A stretch of DNA of 64,000 nt, from contig NZ_JAHKPY010000012.1 of assembly GCF_018860745.1 (NCBI RefSeq), positions 434,001 to 498,000 on the forward strand. The letters run 5' to 3'. The stretch's first letter is position 1. The number at the start of each line of letters is the position of its first letter. The stretch comes from Zobellia uliginosa. GTDB taxonomy: Bacteria > Bacteroidota > Bacteroidia > Flavobacteriales > Flavobacteriaceae. Below, piece after piece: positions 18,166-26,765 of this stretch. Position numbers and translations under genes: made by a program. A model generated the notes under the pieces. It did not search any database. It saw only the letters and a program-made list of their open reading frames with translations, and was not told the DNA's origin.

Positions 18166-20979
18166 CTAATCCTCCGTAGGCTTGGGTATTGGTTTTGACA
18201 TATTATTCTTAGTCTTATCGAATACATAATCGATTACTTGCTGATGTCTCATTTTTGAACGAACTGCACTACCGGCTGCTGGAGAAGCATAGAATCTTCT
18301 TGAAGCGACCCTAAACTTGTTCGAATCACTAAAATGCATCATCATATGGCTCCATGCCCCCATGTTTCTTGGCTCTTCTTGCGCCCAGACCAAATCATCT
18401 GCCTTTTTGTACTTGGCAATAACAGCTTTTATCTTTTCTGATGGCACAGGAAACAATTGTTCTACACGAACCAAAGCAACATCTTCCCTATTCTGTTCTT
18501 CTTTGACCGCTAGTAAATCATAGTAGAATTTACCTGTACAAAACACGACCGATTTCACCTTACTTATCGTAACGGAAGCATCATCTATAACTTCTTGAAA
18601 ACTTCCTGATGCCAATTCATCTACCGTAGACACCGCTTTTGGATGTCTCAACAAACTTTTAGGCGTAAATACAATAAGAGGTTTTCTGAAATTTACTTTC
18701 ATCTGCCTTCTCAAGATATGGAACATCTGTGCTGGTGTAGAAACATCTGCAATATACATGTTGTCTCTTGCACACAGTTGCAAGTACCTTTCCATACGAG
18801 CTGAAGAATGTTCTGCTCCCTGACCTTCATACCCATGCGGAAGCAACATCACCAAACCGTTCTGCAATTTCCATTTATCCTCTGCTGCAGAAATATACTG
18901 GTCAATCATAATTTGGGCCCCATTACTGAAATCTCCAAATTGCGCTTCCCAGATGGTTAGTGAATTAGGACTGGCCATGGCATAACCGTAGTCAAAACCA
19001 ACCACACCATACTCTGATAATAATGAATTATAAATTTGAAATTTTGCTTGTTTCTCACTCAAATGATTAAGCAATATAACCTCCTCTTCACTTTCTTCCA
19101 CCTTCATTACGGCATGTCTGTGCGAAAACGTACCACGCTCCACATCTTGACCTGACATACGAACCGCATAACCTTCTTGCAATAATGTACCATAGGCCAA
19201 CAATTCTCCCATGGCCCAGTCCAACCTATCAGACTCGAAAAACATTTTCTTGCGATCCCTTATAAGTTTATCAACCTTACGTAGGAATTTTTTATCTTTT
19301 GGAAGCTCCGTAATAACCTTTGCTATTTTGGTAAGCTCTTTTTTATCGAAAGTAGTATCTACTTTCTCCATCATTTCCCACTCACGAACGTTAACAAAGC
19401 CTTTCCATTCATCGGCCATGAACGGGGTTATTTCCGTTTTGTCCTCTTTTCGGGAATCTACAAGTTCTTCCTCTAGAGAAGCCTTATATTCCTCTTCCAA
19501 CTTTTTAACAAAGTCTTCTTCTATTATACCTTCGGCCAATAACTTCTGCGCATAAATATCACGCGGATTTTGGTGCTTGGCTATGGCCTTATATAGTTTT
19601 GGCTGCGTAAAACGCGGCTCATCACCTTCGTTATGACCATATTTTCTATACCCTAACAAATCAATAAATACATCTCTATTAAAACGCATACGGTATTCCA
19701 ATGCAAAAAGCGATGCATGTACAACAGCTTCCACATCATCTGCATTTACATGTAAGACAGGACTTAAGGTTACCTTTCCAACATCCGTACAATAGGTAGA
19801 CGTACGAGCATCTAAATAGTTCGTTGTAAAGCCAATTTGGTTATTAACTACTATATGTATGGTACCATTGGTCTTATACCCGTCTAGATTGGCCATTTGC
19901 ACCAATTCATAAATAAGCCCTTGACCAGCAATTGCGGCATCTCCATGTACAACTATAGGAAGTACTTTTGAAAACTCATCTGGAAAATGGGCATCTTGCT
20001 TTGCACGTGCAATACCTTCTACCACTGCACCAACCGTCTCTAAGTGAGAAGGGTTAGGAGCAATGTTCATCTTTATTTTTTTGCCATTATCAGTTTTACG
20101 ATCAGAGGTCCAACCTAGGTGGTATTTTACATCGCCATCAAAAATCTCTTGCTCATAATCTTTACCATCAAATTCACTAAATATATCTTTTGCCGCCTTG
20201 CCAAAGATATTGGTAAGCACATTTAGTCTACCTCTATGTGCCATACCCATTACAAACTGTTCCACACCTAACTCAGCAGCACGCTCAACAACAGTATCAA
20301 GAGCAGGAATCAATGACTCACCGCCCTCTAAAGAAAATCGTTTTTGGCCAACATACTTGGTATGCAAAAACCCTTCAAAGGAAACCGCTTGATTTAGTTT
20401 TCTAAGAATTCGTCTTTTATGCTCCGCATCAAATTTTGGATGATTATCATTAACGTTCAACCACGTCTGTATCCACTCAATACGCTCTGGCTTACGAATA
20501 TACATATACTCTACACCAATAGCATCGCAGTATATACGACGTAGATGCCCTATGATTTCTTTTAAAGTATTGGCTCCTATACCAATAACATCACCGGCAC
20601 TGAAGACCGTATCCATATCACTTTGTGAAAGGCCAAAATTTTCGATATCAAGCGTTGGCTCATATTGCCTACGCTCTCTAACAGGGTTGGTTTCAGTAAA
20701 TAAATGTCCCCTACTTCGATAACCATCTATCAAACGAATGACCTGAAACTCCTTTTGAAGAGATTGTGGCATTGCCGCAACTCCATTTTGTTGTGTACCG
20801 TTTTCGGCTAATAAAGCATCAAGATCCAACCCATCTAGCGCCGACTCCGTTCCAAAATCAAAACCTTGGAAAAAAGCGCGCCAACTAGGCTCAACACTAT
20901 CGGGGTTAATAAGATATTTGTCGTATAATTCCGCAAAAAAAGAAGTATGAGCGGTATTTAGAAAGGAATATTTGTCCAT
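18166..20979 (-). CDS. sucA: 2-oxoglutarate dehydrogenase E1 component
   Basis: This thiamine diphosphate enzyme decarboxylates 2-oxoglutarate and passes the succinyl group to the E2 lipoyl arm. The N-terminal FLNTAHTSFFAELYDKYL segment, GMAHRGRLNVL, the ThDP-binding GDAAIAGQG region and the C-terminal transketolase-like half are present. The frame is open to an ATG at 21057, but a promoter box lies at 21012-21019, downstream of that codon. The ATG at 20979 (MDKYSFLNTAH) therefore fits best, giving 937 aa. It forms an operon with sucB. Confidence 0.97.
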   Translation of the reverse strand: MDKYSFLNTAHTSFFAELYDKYLINPDSVEPSWRAFFQGFDFGTESALDGLDLDALLAENGTQQNGVAAMPQSLQKEFQVIRLIDGYRSRGHLFTETNPVRERRQYEPTLDIENFGLSQSDMDTVFSAGDVIGIGANTLKEIIGHLRRIYCDAIGVEYMYIRKPERIEWIQTWLNVNDNHPKFDAEHKRRILRKLNQAVSFEGFLHTKYVGQKRFSLEGGESLIPALDTVVERAAELGVEQFVMGMAHRGRLNVLTNIFGKAAKDIFSEFDGKDYEQEIFDGDVKYHLGWTSDRKTDNGKKIKMNIAPNPSHLETVGAVVEGIARAKQDAHFPDEFSKVLPIVVHGDAAIAGQGLIYELVQMANLDGYKTNGTIHIVVNNQIGFTTNYLDARTSTYCTDVGKVTLSPVLHVNADDVEAVVHASLFALEYRMRFNRDVFIDLLGYRKYGHNEGDEPRFTQPKLYKAIAKHQNPRDIYAQKLLAEGIIEEDFVKKLEEEYKASLEEELVDSRKEDKTEITPFMADEWKGFVNVREWEMMEKVDTTFDKKELTKIAKVITELPKDKKFLRKVDKLIRDRKKMFFESDRLDWAMGELLAYGTLLQEGYAVRMSGQDVERGTFSHRHAVMKVEESEEEVILLNHLSEKQAKFQIYNSLLSEYGVVGFDYGYAMASPNSLTIWEAQFGDFSNGAQIMIDQYISAAEDKWKLQNGLVMLLPHGYEGQGAEHSSARMERYLQLCARDNMYIADVSTPAQMFHILRRQMKVNFRKPLIVFTPKSLLRHPKAVSTVDELASGSFQEVIDDASVTISKVKSVVFCTGKFYYDLLAVKEEQNREDVALVRVEQLFPVPSEKIKAVIAKYKKADDLVWAQEEPRNMGAWSHMMMHFSDSNKFRVASRRFYASPAAGSAVRSKMRHQQVIDYVFDKTKNNMSKPIPKPTED

Positions 20980-21011
20980 AGAAGATTCTCTGTCATGCAA
21001 ATAAATGGGTA

Positions 21012-21019
21012 CAAAAATA
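21012..21019 (-). promoter_or_regulatory. -7 box of sucA-sucB
   Basis: The minus strand reads TATTTTTG, matching TAnnTTTG. The inferred transcript start near 21006 leaves a leader of about 27 bases to the ATG at 20979. Confidence 0.5.
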
Positions 21020-21076
21020 CAATAATTCCCATTTCTGGGACGTATCTTAGTATGCAATATTGAAAAAATAAAGATA

Positions 21077-21613
21077 ATGATTAAAAAACTCTCTTTGATC
21101 TCTAAAAAAATATTTTTCGCGTTATTTCTTCTTCTTTTTGCGACAAGTTGTTACACACAAAACACTTCTCAACCTTCCGATTTCTGGGATAATGTTAGAC
21201 TAGGAGGCGGATTGGGCTTTGGCCTGAACAATGGAGGTTTCAACGCTACAGTTTCCCCTAGCGCTATATACCAGGTCAACGATAAATTTTCTAGCGGTGT
21301 AAGCCTTACTTTTAACTATGCAAAATACGATAATGATAAGCGGTATGCGTATGGTGGTAGTATTTTATCCCTTTACAATCCCCTGCCCTATATTCAGCTT
21401 TCCGCAGAATTGGAACAATTACGTATTAATAGATCTATTGCATTTAACGGTCTACCCACTATAGAAGACAATTATTGGTCGCCCGGACTATTCTTTGGCG
21501 CAGGTTACATAGATCGTAATTTCACTGTTGGTATTCGCTATAATGTACTTTATGATGATAGTGAAAGTATTTACCTGAATGCATGGATGCCTTTTGTACG
21601 TGTGTACTTTTAG
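21077..21613 (+). CDS. exported lipoprotein-like beta-barrel protein
   Basis: A hydrophobic signal with a lipobox-like LLLFATSC (Cys25) is followed by about 150 residues of alternating Gly and aromatic strands ending in WMPFVRVYF. This is the pattern of a small outer-membrane barrel. It starts close to, and divergent from, sucA. I do not recognise a specific function; any enzymatic label would be transferred from the neighbour and is not supported by the sequence. Its stop overlaps that of the convergent next gene by a few bases. Confidence 0.8.
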   Translation: MIKKLSLISKKIFFALFLLLFATSCYTQNTSQPSDFWDNVRLGGGLGFGLNNGGFNATVSPSAIYQVNDKFSSGVSLTFNYAKYDNDKRYAYGGSILSLYNPLPYIQLSAELEQLRINRSIAFNGLPTIEDNYWSPGLFFGAGYIDRNFTVGIRYNVLYDDSESIYLNAWMPFVRVYF

Positions 21614-21963
21614 GAGTATTTAGCTTTCAACCATACTTTTTGTAACTCTCGCTTTAATACGAGAAAGGTAACTTGATCGGCTACCTCAACAACATCTGTT
21701 ACCGTAATTTCCTTAAACGCTTTTTCAGGAACATCTATTATATATAGTAAATTCAGATATTCTGAAAAGCGCTCCATTATTAGACGATAGATTTTCTCCT
21801 TTAAAACAGCCTTAAGTTGATTCGGAAGAATATCCGGTGTAACATCTATATGAATATTGGCCAGCCCAAAATCTTTTATTACCTGGGCTACCAATTTATT
21901 GTAAAGCTCATTTTTCTCTGCATTGGCAAGCAAATCTGTACTATCGGAAAAATTCAAAACCAT
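21610..21963 (-). CDS. conserved hypothetical protein
   Basis: The 117-aa protein has no signal peptide or membrane segment. It appears mostly helical, with an N-terminal NELYNKLVAQVIKDF helix and a C-terminal TVTDVVEVADQVTFLVLKRELQKVW stretch. No family is recognised. It is convergent with, and overlaps by 4 bases, the preceding barrel gene: the two stop codons interlock at 21610-21613. The codon use looks like that of the neighbours, so it is probably real. Confidence 0.7.
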   Translation of the reverse strand: MVLNFSDSTDLLANAEKNELYNKLVAQVIKDFGLANIHIDVTPDILPNQLKAVLKEKIYRLIMERFSEYLNLLYIIDVPEKAFKEITVTDVVEVADQVTFLVLKRELQKVWLKAKYS

Positions 21964-22047
21964 GTATTATTTACGTTTTTGATTTGAGGTTGGTTTTGAT
22001 TCAGAAAAAAAAATCCAATTTACAGCCCTTTAGAAGTTCATTTCTAG

Positions 22048-23064
22048 TTATGCCCTGATTTTCTGTTCCCACTCCCATGCGGACTTCATTGCCTCATCTA
22101 AAGTATACTGTGATTTCCAACCTAAGACTTCGTTCGCTTTTCTAGTATCAGCGTACGCAGAAACAATATCACCAGCCCTTCTGTCTACAATTTTATAATT
22201 TAGTTTTTTACCCGACACTTTTTCAAAACTGTGAATTACCTCCAAAACTGAGCTTCCTTTTCCAGTACCTAAATTAAATACCTCGTAATTTTCTTGGTTC
22301 TTCCCTGCCAAAAGACGTTGCAATGCCTGAACATGGGCTTTGGCTAAATCTACCACATAGATATAATCGCGAACACAGGTACCATCTTCCGTAGGATAAT
22401 CATCACCAAAAACCGACAATTGCTCTCGTAAGCCAACACCGGTCTGTGTTATAAATGGAACCAAATTTTGCGGTACACCTATAGGCAATTCACCTATATT
22501 ACCACTAGGATGTGCACCCATTGGGTTGAAGTAACGCAAAGCGATGGCGTTCATATTCTCATTCACCAAACACGTATCACGAATAATCTCTTCGCCCATT
22601 TGTTTTGTGTTCCCATAAGGGGATTCCGCTGGTTTAACCGGAGCCATCTCACTAATAGGCATCTCGTCTGCTTGCCCATATACCGTACAAGAGGAGCTAA
22701 ATATAAAATTGGAATTGTCTTTCTTAGAAAGTTCTTTTAAAAGATAAACCAATGTACCAATGTTATTTTCATAATACAAAAGTGGTTTTTTAACACTTTC
22801 ACCTACCGCCTTTGAAGCAGCAAAATGAATTACCCCCTGAACATCCTGGTGCCTTTTAAAAAAATCTTCAACCTTGGATTTTTCTTTTAAATCAATTTTT
22901 TCAAAAAGTGGCACTTTACCGGTTATGGAAGAAATACCATCAAGTACCTTTTCGGATGAATTGGAACAATCATCTATGATTACCACCTCAAAACCTTCAT
23001 TTTGAAGTTCTACAACTGTATGTGATCCAATAAATCCAAGCCCACCGGTAACTAATATCTTCAT
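22048..23064 (-). CDS. galE: UDP-glucose 4-epimerase
   Basis: This short-chain dehydrogenase/reductase family enzyme interconverts UDP-glucose and UDP-galactose with bound NAD. The Rossmann motif TGGLGFIGSHT is at residues 6-16; the catalytic Ser/Thr (SSSCTVYG) and YGNTKQMGE Tyr-Lys pair follow near 122-128 and 150-160. The length of 338 aa is normal. It precedes a sugar aminotransferase and waaA, in line with surface polysaccharide or LPS sugar supply. Confidence 0.95.
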   Translation of the reverse strand: MKILVTGGLGFIGSHTVVELQNEGFEVVIIDDCSNSSEKVLDGISSITGKVPLFEKIDLKEKSKVEDFFKRHQDVQGVIHFAASKAVGESVKKPLLYYENNIGTLVYLLKELSKKDNSNFIFSSSCTVYGQADEMPISEMAPVKPAESPYGNTKQMGEEIIRDTCLVNENMNAIALRYFNPMGAHPSGNIGELPIGVPQNLVPFITQTGVGLREQLSVFGDDYPTEDGTCVRDYIYVVDLAKAHVQALQRLLAGKNQENYEVFNLGTGKGSSVLEVIHSFEKVSGKKLNYKIVDRRAGDIVSAYADTRKANEVLGWKSQYTLDEAMKSAWEWEQKIRA

Positions 23065-23166
23065 AATCTATTATTTTTCAAAACCCATGCTTTTTTATTG
23101 CAAATAGGCCACTTTCTTTTTTACTGCTTAGTTCGCTCATGTTTTTAAAGCAAGTTAGAATAAGCG

Positions 23167-24327
23167 CTAAGCATTTACCAACTCCAATACTGTTTTTGTA
23201 ATAAAATCTATTTGATCATTTTCTAATTCCGTGTGCATTGGTAATGAAATAACTTCTTTAACCAATTGGTTTGTTACAGGGAAATCAGCTTCATTATACC
23301 TATCATCTGCATATGCCTTTTGTTTATGTAAAGGAATAGGATAGTACACACCACATGGAATATCATTATCTGCCAAATGTTTTACCAAAGCATCTCTTTT
23401 GCCATTGGTAATTCTTAAGGTATATTGATGAAACACATGGCAACTGCACGTATCGCATATCCCTTCTCCACATCTCGTGGTTTTTGGCGTTATGATATGG
23501 GGCTGATTTTCAAAAGCCTTGTTGTAACTCCTTGCAGCCTGTCTTCTTCGGTCACAATACTCATCCAGATTGGGTAATTTAGCACGTAACACAGCTGCCT
23601 GAATAGAATCTAACCTAGAATTTACTCCTACCACATCATGATGGTATCTTTCATACATACCATGATTTACCACTCCTCTTAAAGTATGGGCCAACTTATC
23701 ATCATTAGTGAAAATTGCACCTCCGTCTCCGTAAGCTCCTAAATTTTTTGATGGGAAAAAAGAGGTAGCACCAACATGGCCTATAGTTCCAGCTTTCTGT
23801 TTTTTGCCATTATCAAAAATATAATCCGCACCAATTGCTTGGGCATTATCTTCTATTACAAATAAGTTATGTTGTTCCGCCAACTGCATAATGGCGTCCA
23901 TATTGGCACATTGGCCAAATAAATGAACAGGGACTATAGCTTTTGTTTTAGGTGTAATAGCCTTTTCGATAGCCGCAATATCTATATTAAAAGAATCTGG
24001 CTCTACATCTACAAGAACGGGAGTTAATTGTAATAGGGCTATTACCTCAACTGTAGCCGCGAACGTAAAATCTGCGGTGATTACCTCATCTCCTGGCTGG
24101 AGACCCAACCCCATCATTGCAATTTGCAATGCATCCGTACCATTGGCACAGGGTATAACGTGTTTTACATTTAAATATGCTTCTAATTCACTCTGGAATG
24201 ATTTTACTTCCGGTCCATTTATGAAAGCCGAAGTTTCCATTATAGTGGCTATTGCCGAATTGACTTGTTCTTTTATTCCTTCGTACTGGCCACCTAAGTC
24301 GACCATTTGAATTTTTTTCATCGTCAT
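23167..24327 (-). CDS. DegT/DnrJ/EryC1/StrS aminotransferase with Cys cluster
   Basis: This PLP-dependent sugar aminotransferase (386 aa) makes amino sugars on nucleotide carriers for surface glycans. The PLP lysine is Lys194 in SFFPSKNLGAYGDGGA, preceded by the VIEDNAQAIGA segment that holds the cofactor. A Cys-rich insert CGEGICDTCSC (Cys286, 291, 294, 296) lies just before HVFHQYTLR in the substrate-contacting C-terminal domain. ATG codons at 24327 and 24321 are both possible. It is upstream of galE on the same strand. Confidence 0.92.
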   Translation of the reverse strand: MTMKKIQMVDLGGQYEGIKEQVNSAIATIMETSAFINGPEVKSFQSELEAYLNVKHVIPCANGTDALQIAMMGLGLQPGDEVITADFTFAATVEVIALLQLTPVLVDVEPDSFNIDIAAIEKAITPKTKAIVPVHLFGQCANMDAIMQLAEQHNLFVIEDNAQAIGADYIFDNGKKQKAGTIGHVGATSFFPSKNLGAYGDGGAIFTNDDKLAHTLRGVVNHGMYERYHHDVVGVNSRLDSIQAAVLRAKLPNLDEYCDRRRQAARSYNKAFENQPHIITPKTTRCGEGICDTCSCHVFHQYTLRITNGKRDALVKHLADNDIPCGVYYPIPLHKQKAYADDRYNEADFPVTNQLVKEVISLPMHTELENDQIDFITKTVLELVNA

Positions 24328-24345
24328 GAATTATATAAATCGAAA

Positions 24346-24353
24346 CAAAAATA
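24346..24353 (-). promoter_or_regulatory. -7 box of the DegT aminotransferase
   Basis: The minus strand reads TATTTTTG (TAnnTTTG), 18 bases before the ATG at 24327. Confidence 0.45.
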
Positions 24354-24412
24354 CGAAACCATGCAGTACAATTTTATCTAAAGAAGTGTAATTTAGCGCA
24401 AAATATGAATCA

Positions 24413-25648
24413 GTGCATAGCATCTATAATGTGATTGTTCAGATTTCTTGGTTCTTCCTGAAGATTCTGGCTCTTTTCAATTCTAAATTAAAACTGTTCG
24501 TAAAAGGCCGCAAGCACTCCTTCTACTTACTTGATAACGCTATTTCCAAAGAAGACAGAACACTTTGGGTTCATGCAGCATCCTTAGGTGAATACGAACA
24601 AGGGCTTCCCATAATTGAGAAGCTTAAGAACGAATATCCTTTACATAAAATTGTGCTCACCTTCTTTTCCCCATCTGGATATGAAGTAAAAAAAAATACG
24701 ACCGTAGCGGATGTTGTGGCCTACCTGCCAATGGACACTAAAAAAAACGTGGCACATTTCTTAAAAACAGTACATCCTGATATTGCCATATTTGTAAAAT
24801 ATGAGATTTGGCCTAATTATATTAAAGCGTTAGAGAAGAACAAAATCCCCGCTATTTTAGTCTCGGCCTTATTCAAGAAAAATCAGGTTTATTTCAAAGC
24901 CTACGGCGGGTTTATGAGAAATACCCTTCGCAAATTCTCCAACTACTTCGTTCAGGATGCGAATTCAAAAGAATTATTGGAATCCATTGGAATAAAAGAT
25001 GCCATCATAAGCGGAGACACGCGTTTGGACCGTGTTTCTGAAATTCTAGACCGTGACAATACACTGGATTTTATGGAGGTTTTCAAAAATGATAAACTTT
25101 GTTTTGTAGCCGGAAGTACTTGGCCAGAAGATGAAGCCATATTAATAGACCATATCAACCACGCCCCAAAGAACCTAAAATACGTATTAGCCCCGCACAC
25201 TATCAAAAAAGATAAAATTTTAGGTCTTGCAGGAGCATTCACAAAAAAAACCACACTCTATTCAAAAATCTACAGTAATAATCTACGCGATTATGACGTA
25301 CTGATCATTGATAACATTGGGCTTTTGACCCGTATTTATAGCTATGCCGATATAGCTTATGTTGGCGGTGGTTTTTCAACAGGATTACACAATACTTTGG
25401 AACCTGCCGTTTTTGGTATTCCCGTAATCATTGGACCAAATTATGACGGTTTTATAGAAGCCGAGGATTTAGTAAAACAAAAAGGTATTTACCCTATAAA
25501 AGACCAATGGACGTTTGGAGAGCTTTTAAAGAAGTTTCTTGACAGTCCGGAATTTAGAAAAAAGACAGGAGAAATAAACGCCAATTACATTTCAAAGAAC
25601 AAAGGGGCGAGTATGGAAATCATGTCCCACATTAAAGCTTTTATCTAA
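24413..25648 (+). CDS. waaA: 3-deoxy-D-manno-octulosonic acid transferase
   Basis: WaaA adds Kdo to lipid A precursor at the inner face of the cytoplasmic membrane. The 411-aa protein has an N-terminal hydrophobic anchor (about 5-22), then the first GT-B lobe with WVHAASLGEYEQGLPII near 48-64 (catalytic Glu) and the second lobe with YVGGGFSTGLHNTLEPA near 320-336. An in-frame stop at 24389 excludes upstream starts, and GTG at 24413 gives the family-like N-terminus; a GTG at 24431 is possible. It is divergent from the aminotransferase. Confidence 0.95.
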   Translation: MHSIYNVIVQISWFFLKILALFNSKLKLFVKGRKHSFYLLDNAISKEDRTLWVHAASLGEYEQGLPIIEKLKNEYPLHKIVLTFFSPSGYEVKKNTTVADVVAYLPMDTKKNVAHFLKTVHPDIAIFVKYEIWPNYIKALEKNKIPAILVSALFKKNQVYFKAYGGFMRNTLRKFSNYFVQDANSKELLESIGIKDAIISGDTRLDRVSEILDRDNTLDFMEVFKNDKLCFVAGSTWPEDEAILIDHINHAPKNLKYVLAPHTIKKDKILGLAGAFTKKTTLYSKIYSNNLRDYDVLIIDNIGLLTRIYSYADIAYVGGGFSTGLHNTLEPAVFGIPVIIGPNYDGFIEAEDLVKQKGIYPIKDQWTFGELLKKFLDSPEFRKKTGEINANYISKNKGASMEIMSHIKAFI

Positions 25649-25868
25649 ATTTTTAAAATTATTCTACTTTATCTTCCCTAAGGAGGTCTTAAAATTTGAA
25701 CCTCCAGTGATTTTAACTCTTTTTACGGTTTGCAAAAAATGCAGTTTATCGTTTTTATGAACAGTTCAACTAATTAATATACTAACCATAAGGGGTTTAA
25801 GCCAAAAAATTCGCAATATTTGACCTTTGTATTTATTAATTTATTAAATTTAAGGAAATCTCACACTT

Positions 25869-25997
25869 ATGGAACAACAACTAAGCACCGGAGTTAAAAT
25901 GCTCAACGGATTTCTTCGAATCATGATCACTTGCCTGGTATGTATTCTACTATCAGTACTAGTAGCCCTCGTTCTAGATGTTACTGGAATTATGTAG
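25869..25997 (+). CDS. small single-pass membrane protein (42 aa)
   Basis: ATG at 25869 opens a 42-codon frame: a polar N-terminus (MEQQLSTGVKML), then one transmembrane helix of about 24 hydrophobic residues including two Cys (TCLVCILLSV), ending DVTGIM. A canonical terminator starts 30 bases after its stop, and it has about 220 bases of AT-rich leader. The compact gene-terminator arrangement argues that it is expressed. Function unknown. Confidence 0.6.
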   Translation: MEQQLSTGVKMLNGFLRIMITCLVCILLSVLVALVLDVTGIM

Positions 25998-26027
25998 TAA
26001 TCTAAAAAGATTTAATTGACCAAGCAT

Positions 26028-26060
26028 AAAAAAGGCCCTCGTAGAGGGCCTTTTACTTTT
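26028..26060 (+). terminator. terminator after the 42-aa gene
   Basis: AAAAGGCCCTC (26030-26040) pairs with GAGGGCCTTTT (26044-26054) around a 3-nt loop, followed by T-rich sequence. Confidence 0.9.
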
Positions 26061-26765
26061 AAACGGAACTTAAGCGTAGGCTCCCGGACTTCCTTGCATT
26101 CTCGTTTACACCAATCTTATATAACCTTTTCAATATTTAAAACCTTACCCGTAAGTGGGTGCAGTTTCAACATTTCACCGGTCTCTTACACCATGTTTCA
26201 TAAATGACACAACATGGTAGATATACTGGCATTATGTGTATTAGAAATCAAAGATTTGTCTTTTCTGATGGCTTCAAAGAAGTTATCTCTATGGTATCAA
26301 TCTAAATCTCCAGCTCCTAATGATGCAAACCTTAGGGATTATGCAAGACGTAGTGCTTTATTATTGGGCATAAAAGACCAGAACACTTCTTGCTCAGTAG
26401 ACCCTACGTTCGGTTCGTTTAACGACACCGTAACTTTAAGAAATATAACAAAATACGATATTCATTTCGCTATGACCGACAAAGACCATTTCACGACATA
26501 AGGAAGTAATAACATCTAAGGAAATTAGTTGCCCTCAAGAAGATTTGCTTGAACAAGTGATTAGAAAAAAATACTTGTGACCAAACACCAAAGCGGAGAT
26601 TTGGCATTGGCCCTTTCACAACTTATGTCCTAAAAAGAAATTAAAAAAAATAGGACCAAAAAATAGCGCAGCCGAGATAAGAAATCAAGGCCATTCAGAA
26701 CATTGTATTTCAGGTCTATCCAATCGAAAACAAACCTATCCAAAGTCACTTAATTATAACTAATG
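26061..26765. other. gene-poor, possibly decayed region
   Basis: Seven hundred bases hold no convincing full gene. They contain an inverted repeat CCATGTT/AACATGG (26191-26217), a 95-codon frame (26214-26501), a short open stretch in another frame (26476-26577, KEISCPQEDLLEQVIRKKYL), and a third (26577-26633, VTKHQSGDLALALSQLMS). The protein-like stretches in shifting frames suggest an old disrupted gene. Confidence 0.4.
26214..26501 (+). CDS. hypothetical protein (95 aa), possibly a relic
   Basis: The frame starts at an ATG inside the right arm of an inverted repeat (AACATGG). The product has no signal peptide, membrane segment or family I recognise; it contains a basic YARRSALLLG stretch and ends FAMTDKDHFTT. 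Reading continues in protein-like fashion in the +1 frame after its stop. It may be a genuine orphan or part of a broken gene. Confidence 0.3.
   Translation: MVDILALCVLEIKDLSFLMASKKLSLWYQSKSPAPNDANLRDYARRSALLLGIKDQNTSCSVDPTFGSFNDTVTLRNITKYDIHFAMTDKDHFTT

Noticed and set aside
20980-21057. Upstream start for sucA at the ATG 21057
   Set aside because: The extra 26 residues do not fit the family, and a TAnnTTTG promoter box lies downstream of that codon at 21012-21019.
21077-21613. Naming this small protein an enzyme because it lies next to sucA
   Set aside because: The signal peptide and barrel-like strands do not support any dehydrogenase or decarboxylase function.
25682-25705. GGAGGT/ACCTCC inverted repeat after waaA as a terminator
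   Set aside because: The stem is only 6 bp with a 12-base AT-rich loop, and no T-run follows directly.
26016-26207. Short plus-strand frame starting in the terminator at 26028
   Set aside because: It begins just before and reads through the terminator hairpin; its basic repeats come from the stem sequence.
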